The position numbers and the translations under genes were made by a program. The notes below the pieces were generated by a model. That model was not told where the DNA came from. It worked only from the letters and a program-made list of their open reading frames with translations, and searched no databases. From Brotonthovivens ammoniilytica (GTDB taxonomy: Bacteria > Bacillota > Clostridia > Lachnospirales > Lachnospiraceae), in NCBI RefSeq assembly GCF_025566885.1, contig NZ_JAOQJQ010000003.1, positions 62,001-126,000 on the forward strand: a stretch of DNA of 64,000 nt, given 5' to 3'. This document shows, in pieces, positions 8,841-15,433 of this stretch. Numbering within the stretch: the stretch's first letter is position 1; every line of letters begins with the position of its first letter.

Positions 8841-10157
8841 TTAATATGATTCAGGCGGCTGATAGCTGCAGTGAAAACGCTGCTCAAATACCTGAATCAA
8901 ATTTGGACGGAAGTCCGGGTGGGAAATGTGAATCAAAAGCCGTGCCCGGTCTTTTAGCGTTCGCCCCCTTAAGTGGGCAATGCCGTATTCGGTTACGATA
9001 TAGTCTGCATCGCATCGGGAGGTAGTGACCGCAGCTCCGGTATCCAGAATTGGCACAATTTTTGACAGAGTCCCTCTGGCCGCAGTGGAAGGCATGGCGA
9101 TAATGGAAATTCCGTGATCTGCCATAGCGGCGCCCCGGACGAAATCTACCTGTCCTCCCACAGCGCTGATCTGTTTTAAACCTACCGATTCTGAACAGAT
9201 CTGACCCATCAGGTCTACCTGTACACAGGAATTAATGCACACAATATGGTCATTTTTAGCCACCACTGCCGGGTGATTTACATAATCTACTGGGTGCATT
9301 TCCACATCTGGATTATGGTTTACATAATCATACAACCGTTTGGTTCCCATCAGGAAAGTAACAATGGATTTTCCCGGATGGAATACTTTTTTGCGGTTGG
9401 TGATTACTCCTGTTTCGGCCAGCTCTACCACACCGTCTGAAAACATTTCTGAATGGATGCCAAGATCTTTTTTATCTTTTAATGACAGCAGTACGGCGTC
9501 GGGGATGGCTCCGATGCCAAGCTGCAGAGTATCACCATCCTGAATCAGGGAAGCGCAGTGTTTTCCAATGGCTTTTTCCACTTCTCCCAGAGGGGCCGGC
9601 TTTAGCTCAGGCAGAGGAGCGCTGTGTTCCACAAAGCAGTCAATCTCATGAACGGATACTGTATTATCACCGTAAACCCATGGCATCTGGTCATTGACCT
9701 GAGCAATTACAAGTTTTGCGTTCTGAATGGCGCTTTTGGTGTAATCACAGGAAACGGAAAGATTTACATTCCCGTTTTCGTCCGGCGGTGTGACCATAAC
9801 AAGGGCGGCGTCCAGCGGAAGAGTGGTGGTAAACAACTCCGGAATCTGATAGAAAAAGCATGGGGTAAAGTCCGCCCGGCCGAAAGCAATAGCGTCTCTT
9901 GTTCCGCCGCTGGCAAACAGAGAATTATGGCGGAAGTAAGGTTCCATACCTTCCTGACAGTACTTATTTTCTCCAAGGGAAACCATATGGCAGATTTCTG
10001 TATTCTCAAACCATTCCGGATGCCGGGACAGTGTATGAACAAGATATCCGGGTTCTCCCACTGCATGGCCCAGTGCGATACGGGCACCGGGAGGGATTTT
10101 TTTTAAGGCTTCTTCGGCCGACATAAGTTTCTGCCGGTATTCTGTTTTCCAGCTCAT
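8841..10157 (-). CDS. 4-hydroxybutyrate CoA-transferase (Cat2/AbfT type)
   Basis: 438 residues of the class I CoA-transferase/acetyl-CoA hydrolase family, close to the usual length. The N-terminal half has the LGHAVGEPGYL and MVTPPDENGNVNLSVSCDYT signatures. The C-terminal half has LQLGIGAIPDAVL and SEMFSDGVVEL, the latter carrying the Glu that becomes the CoA thioester intermediate. It moves CoA from acetyl- or butyryl-CoA to 4-hydroxybutyrate, giving the substrate of the dehydratase encoded just upstream (12-base gap, GGAGG site between). Relatives acting on other short hydroxyacids cannot be excluded, but the partner gene makes 4-hydroxybutyrate most likely. It is co-transcribed from the sigma-54 promoter at 11681-11697. 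Confidence 0.92.
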   Translation of the reverse strand: MSWKTEYRQKLMSAEEALKKIPPGARIALGHAVGEPGYLVHTLSRHPEWFENTEICHMVSLGENKYCQEGMEPYFRHNSLFASGGTRDAIAFGRADFTPCFFYQIPELFTTTLPLDAALVMVTPPDENGNVNLSVSCDYTKSAIQNAKLVIAQVNDQMPWVYGDNTVSVHEIDCFVEHSAPLPELKPAPLGEVEKAIGKHCASLIQDGDTLQLGIGAIPDAVLLSLKDKKDLGIHSEMFSDGVVELAETGVITNRKKVFHPGKSIVTFLMGTKRLYDYVNHNPDVEMHPVDYVNHPAVVAKNDHIVCINSCVQVDLMGQICSESVGLKQISAVGGQVDFVRGAAMADHGISIIAMPSTAARGTLSKIVPILDTGAAVTTSRCDADYIVTEYGIAHLRGRTLKDRARLLIHISHPDFRPNLIQVFEQRFHCSYQPPESY

Positions 10158-10169
10158 TTGGCGGCCTCC

Positions 10170-11621
10170 TTATTCTTCGATTTTGGCGATTGCTTTTGCA
10201 AGCTTCTTTTTCATGGCCAGATTGCCCTGGCGGGAAATCATAATCCGCTGAGCCTGCGGAGAGCCGGCGCCGTGCATGGATTCTGTCCGGTAGCCTACTG
10301 CTGCGGTTCCCAGGGTCAGGTTTTCAATCAGTCTTAAAATTCTCATGCGGTTTTCAGTAGACACCTCTGCAACGCCTTTAAAGTATTTGTCAATCACCGG
10401 ACCCAGTTTCGGATCAGACAGATCTTTTTCGGATGGCGCTGTAACCATAAGACCTCCGGCGATATCCTCAGCCAGACGGGCGATTTCATATGGAAATCTT
10501 GTAATATTTTGTTTGCAGACATTGGCTAAAAGCAGGTCAATGATGTAGTTGCCGGAGGCTGTTTTCGTGCCTTCCGCAGAACATGCAATGCCGCAGCAAT
10601 ACAGCGTTTCGTTTAAATGCGTCATTTCGATTAATTTATCTTTTACATGGGAAGCGCGCTGGGCACCATTGTATTCCGCAGCTACAGCGGCAGCTCCGAT
10701 TAATACATCACCCACGCCTACTTTACATCCTCCATAGGACTGTCTGTGATAGCCGGCAAAGCGTTCTACCAGTATTCCGGCAAATTCATACTCTCCATTT
10801 AAGAAAATACGGTCATTTGGAACAAATACGTCATCAAACACAACCAGAGCTTCTACACCGCCAAATTCAGAGTTTCCAACATCAATAGAACCGCCTTCCA
10901 TTTTCCGGGTGTCGCAGGACTGGCGTCCGATAATCATATAGATCCCTTCCGTATCAACGGGAACAGAAAAAGATACGGCATAATCCTTATCGTCCTCGCC
11001 CATGGCGATGGTTGGCATAACAATTACTTCGTGGGAGTTGATAATACCGGTCTGGTGGGCTTTGGCGCCCCGGACAACAATGCCGTCGGCTCTTGTTTCT
11101 ACCACACGCAGATACAGGTCAGGATCAGCCTGTGCATGAGGAGCTTTGGAACGGTCTCCTTTGGGGTCTGTCATTGCACCGTCAACGGTTAAGTCGTTGC
11201 GCTGGGTGTACTCTAAGAATTTTAAAAAGTTGTCATGATAGTGGGTGCCATGTTTTTCATCGCATTCATAAGATGTACTGTAAACGGCGTTGAAGGCATC
11301 CATGCCTACACAGCGCTGGAAGCAGGCAGCTGTCTTCTGGCCGCAGAGCCGCTGCATTTTTACTTTTTTTCTAAGATCTTCCGTATTTTGATGAATATGA
11401 GTGAAACGGTTGATTTTTTCCCCGGTGATATGGGATTTTGCTGTCATGAGATCTTCGTATTCCGGCATGGACGCCAGATCATAGGTCATTTTTACAGAAT
11501 TTAAGGACGGGCGCAAAATCGGATGGTCCACCGGATTTTCGATTTTTTCCCCAAACATATAAATCTGCATATTCATTTTGCGGATGCTTTCTACATACTG
11601 TTCTCCTGTCATAAGTGCCAT
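10170..11621 (-). CDS. abfD: 4-hydroxybutyryl-CoA dehydratase/vinylacetyl-CoA isomerase
   Basis: 483 residues, matching the family length. The enzyme dehydrates 4-hydroxybutyryl-CoA to crotonyl-CoA using FAD and a [4Fe-4S] cluster. The expected cluster ligands are visible: two Cys in AACFQRCVGMD (about residues 100 and 104) and the YHRQSYGGC segment with His about 292 and Cys about 299. The FAD-binding acyl-CoA dehydrogenase-like fold follows. With the CoA-transferase it feeds 4-hydroxybutyrate, for example from GABA or succinate metabolism, into crotonyl-CoA and onward to butyrate. AAGGAAG lies 8 bases before the ATG. It is the first gene after the -24/-12 promoter at 11681-11697. It is expected to be cytosolic and oxygen-sensitive. 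Confidence 0.95.
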   Translation of the reverse strand: MALMTGEQYVESIRKMNMQIYMFGEKIENPVDHPILRPSLNSVKMTYDLASMPEYEDLMTAKSHITGEKINRFTHIHQNTEDLRKKVKMQRLCGQKTAACFQRCVGMDAFNAVYSTSYECDEKHGTHYHDNFLKFLEYTQRNDLTVDGAMTDPKGDRSKAPHAQADPDLYLRVVETRADGIVVRGAKAHQTGIINSHEVIVMPTIAMGEDDKDYAVSFSVPVDTEGIYMIIGRQSCDTRKMEGGSIDVGNSEFGGVEALVVFDDVFVPNDRIFLNGEYEFAGILVERFAGYHRQSYGGCKVGVGDVLIGAAAVAAEYNGAQRASHVKDKLIEMTHLNETLYCCGIACSAEGTKTASGNYIIDLLLANVCKQNITRFPYEIARLAEDIAGGLMVTAPSEKDLSDPKLGPVIDKYFKGVAEVSTENRMRILRLIENLTLGTAAVGYRTESMHGAGSPQAQRIMISRQGNLAMKKKLAKAIAKIEE

Positions 11622-11680
11622 AATAAAAACTTCCTTTCCTTTTGATTAATGTTTCAAATTTTGTTGATATCAAAATATAA

Positions 11681-11697
11681 ATGCAAAACCTGTGCCA
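11681..11697 (-). promoter_or_regulatory. Sigma-54 (-24/-12) promoter of abfD operon
   Basis: On the - strand the sequence is TGGCAC (11692-11697), 5 bases, TTGCAT (11681-11686). This is an essentially perfect match to TGGCAC-N5-TTGCW, about 50 bases upstream of the abfD ribosome site and start. An AACCTGTG/CACAGGTT inverted repeat overlaps the -24 element on its upstream side (11688-11715). It may be an operator or a short hairpin. Confidence 0.9.
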
Positions 11698-11750
11698 GTT
11701 TCATGACACAGGTTTGGAAAGAGCGGGACTTAAATGCTGGAGAATCTGAT

Positions 11751-11787
11751 GCAGGCTGAGAATCCTGCCGTGGCAGGATTCTTTTTT
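11751..11787 (+). terminator. Hairpin with T-run; second arm of the inverted repeat pair
   Basis: GAATCCTGCC (11760-11769) and GGCAGGATTC (11772-11781) followed by T6 form a terminator on the + strand, although the genes on both sides run on the - strand. The block 11751-11786 matches 8795-8830 in inverted orientation with one mismatch, so the abfD/CoA-transferase operon and its promoter are bracketed by near-identical 36-base inverted repeats. Confidence 0.65.
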
Positions 11788-11788
11788 C

Positions 11789-13168
11789 TCAGTCTGGAGA
11801 ATTTTTTTTGCGTTTCCGGACAAAGGTGGCGGGAGACATTTGAAGGCTTTTTGCGGCGTCCCGGACATTGCCGTAAGTATGGTAGGCGTCGTTGATATAC
11901 TGAAGTTCGATTTCTTCCAGATAGGCGGAAAGATTATTGCCGTATCTGGCAGGGAGAAGCCGGGGCTTTGGAGCTTCTGTCCTCTGTATCATGGGCAGTT
12001 CATCCGGGTGGATGATTTCCCCGCTGCTGATAATAATGGCCCGCTCTACGACATTTTTCAGCTCCCGGATATTGCCGGGCCAGTCATAGTCTGTGAGGAT
12101 CTGCATGGAAGCGTTGGAAAAGGTTTTCACAAAGCCGTATTTCCGATTCAGATCATTGGAAAACAGTGTCACAAGTGCAGGGATATCTCCTGGACGGTGG
12201 CGGAGGGGAGGAATGTGAATGGGAAATACCATAAGCCGGTAGTAGAGGTCTTCCCGAAAGGTGCCCGCCTTTACCATATCTTCTAAGCTGCGGTTTGTGG
12301 CGGCCAGAATCCGGACGTCGATTTTTCGGGGAACGGTGCTGCCGATTCGTTCAATTTCCTGTTCCTGCAGTACCCGGAGCAGCTTTACCTGCATGGATAA
12401 AGGAAGCTCGCCGATTTCATCCAGAAATATTGTGCCTTTATCTGCTACTTCAAACAGGCCGGGTTTTCCCTGGCGGTCAGCGCCTGTAAAGGAGCCTTTT
12501 TCATATCCAAACAGTTCGCTCTCCAGCAGATTCTCTGGGATAGCGCCGCAGTTGACCCGGATGAAGGAATTTTCCTTCCGGCTGCTGTGCTGGTGAATGT
12601 ATTTGGCGAAGATTTCTTTGCCCACGCCGGTTTCTCCAAGGAGAATCACGGTAGTATCAAGCTCTAAGACCTTATCGGCAAGGCGCAGTGCGGCAAGGGT
12701 ATTTTCATCCTCGGCAATCATGTCTCCGGAGAGAAGTTCTTTTTGCATATGGGCTAATTCCTGCTGCAGCTTCTTTTTCTGCTCCGCTGTTTTTTCAACT
12801 TCTACCTTTAGATGATAGATCTCTGTCAGATCCCGGACATTTGTGACAACCATAATGATTTCATGCTTTTCATTATAGATGGGAGAGCTTGTAATCAGAG
12901 CTTTTTTTCCGGTTTTAAACTCCTGATGGAGGGTGATGGGGCCGCCGGTGTTCAGAACCATCAGGGAGCCGGAGGAGGAAATGATCTTTCGTTCCACCAG
13001 ATCACGCATGTTTTGGTGAAGTACCTCTTCCCGTTTCAGTCCGGTAATTGTCTCATAAGATTTATTGACCATAATGGTATTGGCCTGGCCGTCGGTAATA
13101 TAGATTCCGTCAAAGGAGTTTTCCAGCACAGCGCTGAGCCATTGGTTGATATCTTTTTTGATTTCCAT
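11789..13168 (-). CDS. Sigma-54-dependent transcriptional activator with PAS sensor domain
   Basis: 459 residues. Residues about 10-120 form a PAS domain (FDGIYITDGQANTIMVNKS...), followed by a coiled-coil linker (VEKTAEQKKKLQQELAHMQ). The AAA+ domain has Walker A GETGVGKE, the sigma-54 contact loop GSFTGA (a Ser variant of GAFTGA) and Walker B FLDEIGELP. A Fis-type HTH lies at the C-terminus (YGNVRDAAKSLQMSPATF). It has no receiver domain, so the signal probably acts on the PAS domain. It lies between two -24/-12 promoters and most likely drives both the abfD operon downstream and the divergent acyl-processing operon. AAAGGA lies 6 bases before the ATG. Confidence 0.93.
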   Translation of the reverse strand: MEIKKDINQWLSAVLENSFDGIYITDGQANTIMVNKSYETITGLKREEVLHQNMRDLVERKIISSSGSLMVLNTGGPITLHQEFKTGKKALITSSPIYNEKHEIIMVVTNVRDLTEIYHLKVEVEKTAEQKKKLQQELAHMQKELLSGDMIAEDENTLAALRLADKVLELDTTVILLGETGVGKEIFAKYIHQHSSRKENSFIRVNCGAIPENLLESELFGYEKGSFTGADRQGKPGLFEVADKGTIFLDEIGELPLSMQVKLLRVLQEQEIERIGSTVPRKIDVRILAATNRSLEDMVKAGTFREDLYYRLMVFPIHIPPLRHRPGDIPALVTLFSNDLNRKYGFVKTFSNASMQILTDYDWPGNIRELKNVVERAIIISSGEIIHPDELPMIQRTEAPKPRLLPARYGNNLSAYLEEIELQYINDAYHTYGNVRDAAKSLQMSPATFVRKRKKNSPD

Positions 13169-13209
13169 AAAAGTTCCTTTCTGCCGGATTTTTTTATTTT
13201 TATATATTT

Positions 13210-13238
13210 AGTGTACTCAAAAACGAAACAAAAGACAA
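13210..13238 (-). promoter_or_regulatory. Sigma-A-type promoter of the activator gene
   Basis: On the - strand TTGTCT (13233-13238), 17 bases, TACACT (13210-13215). The first activator-type palindrome begins 6 bases upstream of this -35, so autoregulation is possible. Confidence 0.5.
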
Positions 13239-13243
13239 GAAAA

Positions 13244-13292
13244 TGTTTTGAAAATGGAACAAATATTGGATATGTGTTTTGAATATGAAACA
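13244..13292. promoter_or_regulatory. Two upstream activating sequence repeats
   Basis: TGTTTTGAAAATGGAACA (13244-13261) and TGTTTTGAATATGAAACA (13275-13292) match at 16 of 18 positions and start 31 bp apart, about three helical turns. Each is an imperfect palindrome of the form TGTTT...AAACA. They lie 72-120 bp upstream of the -24 element at 13364, the usual place for binding of a sigma-54 activator, and are the likely sites for the protein encoded at 11789-13168. Confidence 0.7.
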
Positions 13293-13363
13293 AAAAAGAG
13301 GAGACAAGATAAAGGAATTTTGAATAAAACCGGGTCGGCGTATCAGTTTTATTCCAATAAAAC

Positions 13364-13379
13364 TGGCATAAAATTTGCT
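13364..13379 (+). promoter_or_regulatory. Sigma-54 (-24/-12) promoter of the acyl-processing operon
   Basis: TGGCAT (13364-13369), 5 bases, TTGCT (13375-13379) is a strong match to the -24/-12 consensus, about 40 bases upstream of the first start codon. A perfect 9-bp inverted repeat with a 2-base gap (AGTTTTATT/AATAAAACT, 13345-13364) lies immediately upstream. Confidence 0.85.
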
Positions 13380-13419
13380 ATATATTTTAACAGATAAACA
13401 GGGAAAGAAAGGGTACATT

Positions 13420-13704
13420 ATGATGGAAAGAATACAGGAAGTGTTAGAAAAAAAAGTCCGGCCGGCCCTCCTTGAACATGAGGGAGATGTAAAGGTGCTG
13501 TCTTTTGAAGAGGGGATTTTGCGGATACGTCTGCTGGGAAAATGTTCCGGATGTCCTTCCGCAAGAATTACCACGGAGGAGCTGATTCAAAAAGAGATTA
13601 TGGAGGCGGTGCCTCAGGTGGAGGATGTAGTTCTGGTTCAGGAGACCAGCCGGGAACTTATGGATTTTGCCAGAAGGATTTTGAACCATGAAAATCGGAA
13701 TTAA
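13420..13704 (+). CDS. NifU C-terminal-domain (Nfu-type) Fe-S protein
   Basis: 94 residues consisting of a single Nfu domain. The fold starts with a helix (VLEKKVRPALLEHEGDV) and carries the Fe-S-binding CxxC in LLGKCSGCPSARI. Nfu proteins hold or deliver [4Fe-4S] clusters. The start is taken at ATGATG 13420/13423 behind AAAGGG; the longer frame to 13375 begins inside the -12 element and can be ruled out. It is the first gene of the sigma-54-controlled operon and overlaps the next gene by 17 bases. It may supply a cluster to an enzyme encoded nearby; the CGGCNP domain of the next protein and the dehydratase AbfD are candidates. That link is inference. Confidence 0.85.
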   Translation: MMERIQEVLEKKVRPALLEHEGDVKVLSFEEGILRIRLLGKCSGCPSARITTEELIQKEIMEAVPQVEDVVLVQETSRELMDFARRILNHENRN

Positions 13705-14542
13705 ATACTGCGGCGGGTGCAATCCAAGGTATTCACGCCAGCAGGAAACAGAAAAGTTAAAAACCGGACTGTTAAAGGATATCCGGCGTGCAGAAGAAAC
13801 CGGAGCTTTCTGTGCCGGAGAAAATGATGAACATAAAGATACAGACCTTGTGTTTACTTATGACAGTAATGAAGTATGTGATTTCTGGCTGGTTATCCAC
13901 GGATGTTCGGCGGCCTGCGGAAAGAAAGAATTATTAAAGGCAAAGCAGAAGATTTTTGAGGCTGTACAGGGAAAGGATTTTGTAAAAATAAAGAAAGAGC
14001 TGCTGGAGGCTTTCAAAGCCGGATGCCGGAAAATGGAACCGGACAGTCAAAAAGAGGGGAAGGCCCATGGAAATTCCTGGACCGAAGACGGAAGGAAAAT
14101 TCTGTATCCGGGGCAGCAGGCGTTTTTTACGAAAGTGCTGGATGAGGAGGCCGTGGCAGCGTTTGCCAGGTTAACTGGAGACTTTAACAGTATCCACCTG
14201 GATCCGGGCGCGGCGTCCGAAAGTCTGTATCGAAAGCCTGTGGTACATGGAATGCTTACCGCAAGCCTGATTTCAACGGTGATGGGCATGAAGCTGCCGG
14301 GGCCGGGAACTGTTTTTTCGGGAACCAGTATTACTTTTGATCTGCCGGTATTCTGGGGAGATACCATTACGGCTGAAGTTGTACTGGAAGATATTGAGGA
14401 GTATCCCGGTCATTATCGGGTACTGTTAAAGGGGCGGTGCGTGAACCAGGATGGATTAACTGTTGTCCAGGCAGACTGCAGTCAGATACTTTCTAAACGG
14501 AAATTTTATATAAAGGAGAAACAAAAGAATGACAAATCTTGA
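13688..14542 (+). CDS. MaoC-like (R)-specific enoyl-CoA/ACP hydratase fused to a Cys-rich N-terminal domain
   Basis: 284 residues in two parts. Residues about 1-115 are a small domain opening IKYCGGCNPRYSR with a second Cys pair in IHGCSAACGKKE; I do not know its function, but the paired Cys suggest metal or cluster binding. Residues about 140-275 form a hotdog domain with the hydratase-2 motif (FARLTGDFNSIHLDPGAA, then VVHGMLTASLIS), in which Asp and His hydrate a trans-2-enoyl thioester. The gene overlaps its neighbours on both sides (17 and 14 bases), so expression is tightly coupled with the Nfu and ACP genes. The fusion is unusual. It may shape a 3-hydroxyacyl chain before reduction, or act as a dehydratase in reverse. 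Confidence 0.8.
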   Translation: MKIGIKYCGGCNPRYSRQQETEKLKTGLLKDIRRAEETGAFCAGENDEHKDTDLVFTYDSNEVCDFWLVIHGCSAACGKKELLKAKQKIFEAVQGKDFVKIKKELLEAFKAGCRKMEPDSQKEGKAHGNSWTEDGRKILYPGQQAFFTKVLDEEAVAAFARLTGDFNSIHLDPGAASESLYRKPVVHGMLTASLISTVMGMKLPGPGTVFSGTSITFDLPVFWGDTITAEVVLEDIEEYPGHYRVLLKGRCVNQDGLTVVQADCSQILSKRKFYIKEKQKNDKS

Positions 14543-14768
14543 AAAATATAACCGGGCGTTTATCCGGAATCTGGATGTAACAGAGGATGAGCTTTTAGAA
14601 TTGAAATACAGGGGAATTCCCCAGTGGGATTCCATTGGACATATGGATTTGATTGCAGAACTGGAGGGCGAGTTTGAAATCCGAATGGAGACATCGGATG
14701 TGCTGGCATTTTCTTCTTATAAAAAAGGAAAAGAAGTGCTGGCAGAATATGGCGTTATTCTGGAGTAA
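14529..14768 (+). CDS. Acyl carrier protein
   Basis: 79 residues, acidic and helical, with the phosphopantetheine attachment motif in QWDSIGHMDLIAEL (Ser of DSIGHM). It carries acyl groups as thioesters on its 4'-phosphopantetheine arm. It is a dedicated copy inside the operon rather than the housekeeping AcpP of fatty acid synthesis, and likely partners are the MaoC-like hydratase, the LuxE-LuxC protein and the AMP ligase. Its start overlaps the hydratase gene by 14 bases, with AAAGGAG just upstream. The DSI rather than the DSL common in AcpP fits a specialised carrier. Confidence 0.93.
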   Translation: MTNLEKYNRAFIRNLDVTEDELLELKYRGIPQWDSIGHMDLIAELEGEFEIRMETSDVLAFSSYKKGKEVLAEYGVILE

Positions 14769-14785
14769 AAGCAGAGGGGAAAGCA

Positions 14786-15433
14786 ATGATTATTACGGTC
14801 AGTTCAGAAACAATGGGAAGCAACAGCTATCTGATAGAAAAGAATAAAAAGGTTCTTATTATAGATCCCAATGAACCGGATAAAATCAAAGGGCTGATTT
14901 CGGAGTGTGGATGGCAGCCGGAAAAGATTCTGCTGACCCATGAACATTTTGATCATATCAAAGGGCTGGAAGAAATCCGGGAGTACTTTCAGATTCCGGC
15001 AGCGGCCAGCGAAGCCTGCAGTCTGGGCATCCAGAATGTTAGAAGTAATTTGTCTTCGATTTATGATATGTATGTCTATTATCAGACAGGACAGACTGCC
15101 GGAAAACGGCACCCGGATTTTGTATGCAGGCCTGCAGATGAAATATTTCAGGGAGAGTATAGTTTTTTATGGGAGGGATGCCGGATTACCATGAAGGCGC
15201 TGCCGGGGCATTCTAAGGGCAGCAGCGTGATCTGGCTGGATGAGGCTTTTTTGTTTACGGGAGATTATCTGATTCAGAATCAGCCGGTGATTACAAGATT
15301 TACCGGAGGAGCTCCGGACAGATATGAAAAAGAGGCCAGAAAATATTTTGCGTGTCTGCCGTCGGGATTGTTTATTTATCCCGGCCATGGGCAGCCCTAT
15401 GTTTATACAAGGGAGATGGGGGCATATGAATGA
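14786..15433 (+). CDS. MBL-fold hydrolase (glyoxalase II-like)
   Basis: 215 residues with a complete metallo-beta-lactamase ligand set: THEHFDHIKG (HxHxDH), LPGHSKGS, FTGDYL and YPGHGQPY. This is the glyoxalase II-like arrangement of two metal ions, typical of thioester hydrolases, so release of an acyl chain from ACP or CoA (or proofreading of wrong acyl groups) is a reasonable role in this operon. No signal peptide is present; it is expected in the cytosol. The gene follows the ACP gene by 17 bases with GAGGGGAAAG as ribosome site, and its end overlaps the start of the LuxE-LuxC gene. Confidence 0.82.
   Translation: MIITVSSETMGSNSYLIEKNKKVLIIDPNEPDKIKGLISECGWQPEKILLTHEHFDHIKGLEEIREYFQIPAAASEACSLGIQNVRSNLSSIYDMYVYYQTGQTAGKRHPDFVCRPADEIFQGEYSFLWEGCRITMKALPGHSKGSSVIWLDEAFLFTGDYLIQNQPVITRFTGGAPDRYEKEARKYFACLPSGLFIYPGHGQPYVYTREMGAYE

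Noticed and set aside
15324..15425. Longer N-terminus for the LuxE-LuxC protein from the ATG at 15324
   Set aside because: It would overlap more than 100 bases of the MBL gene including its YPGHG metal site. The ATG at 15426 gives the usual short overlap.
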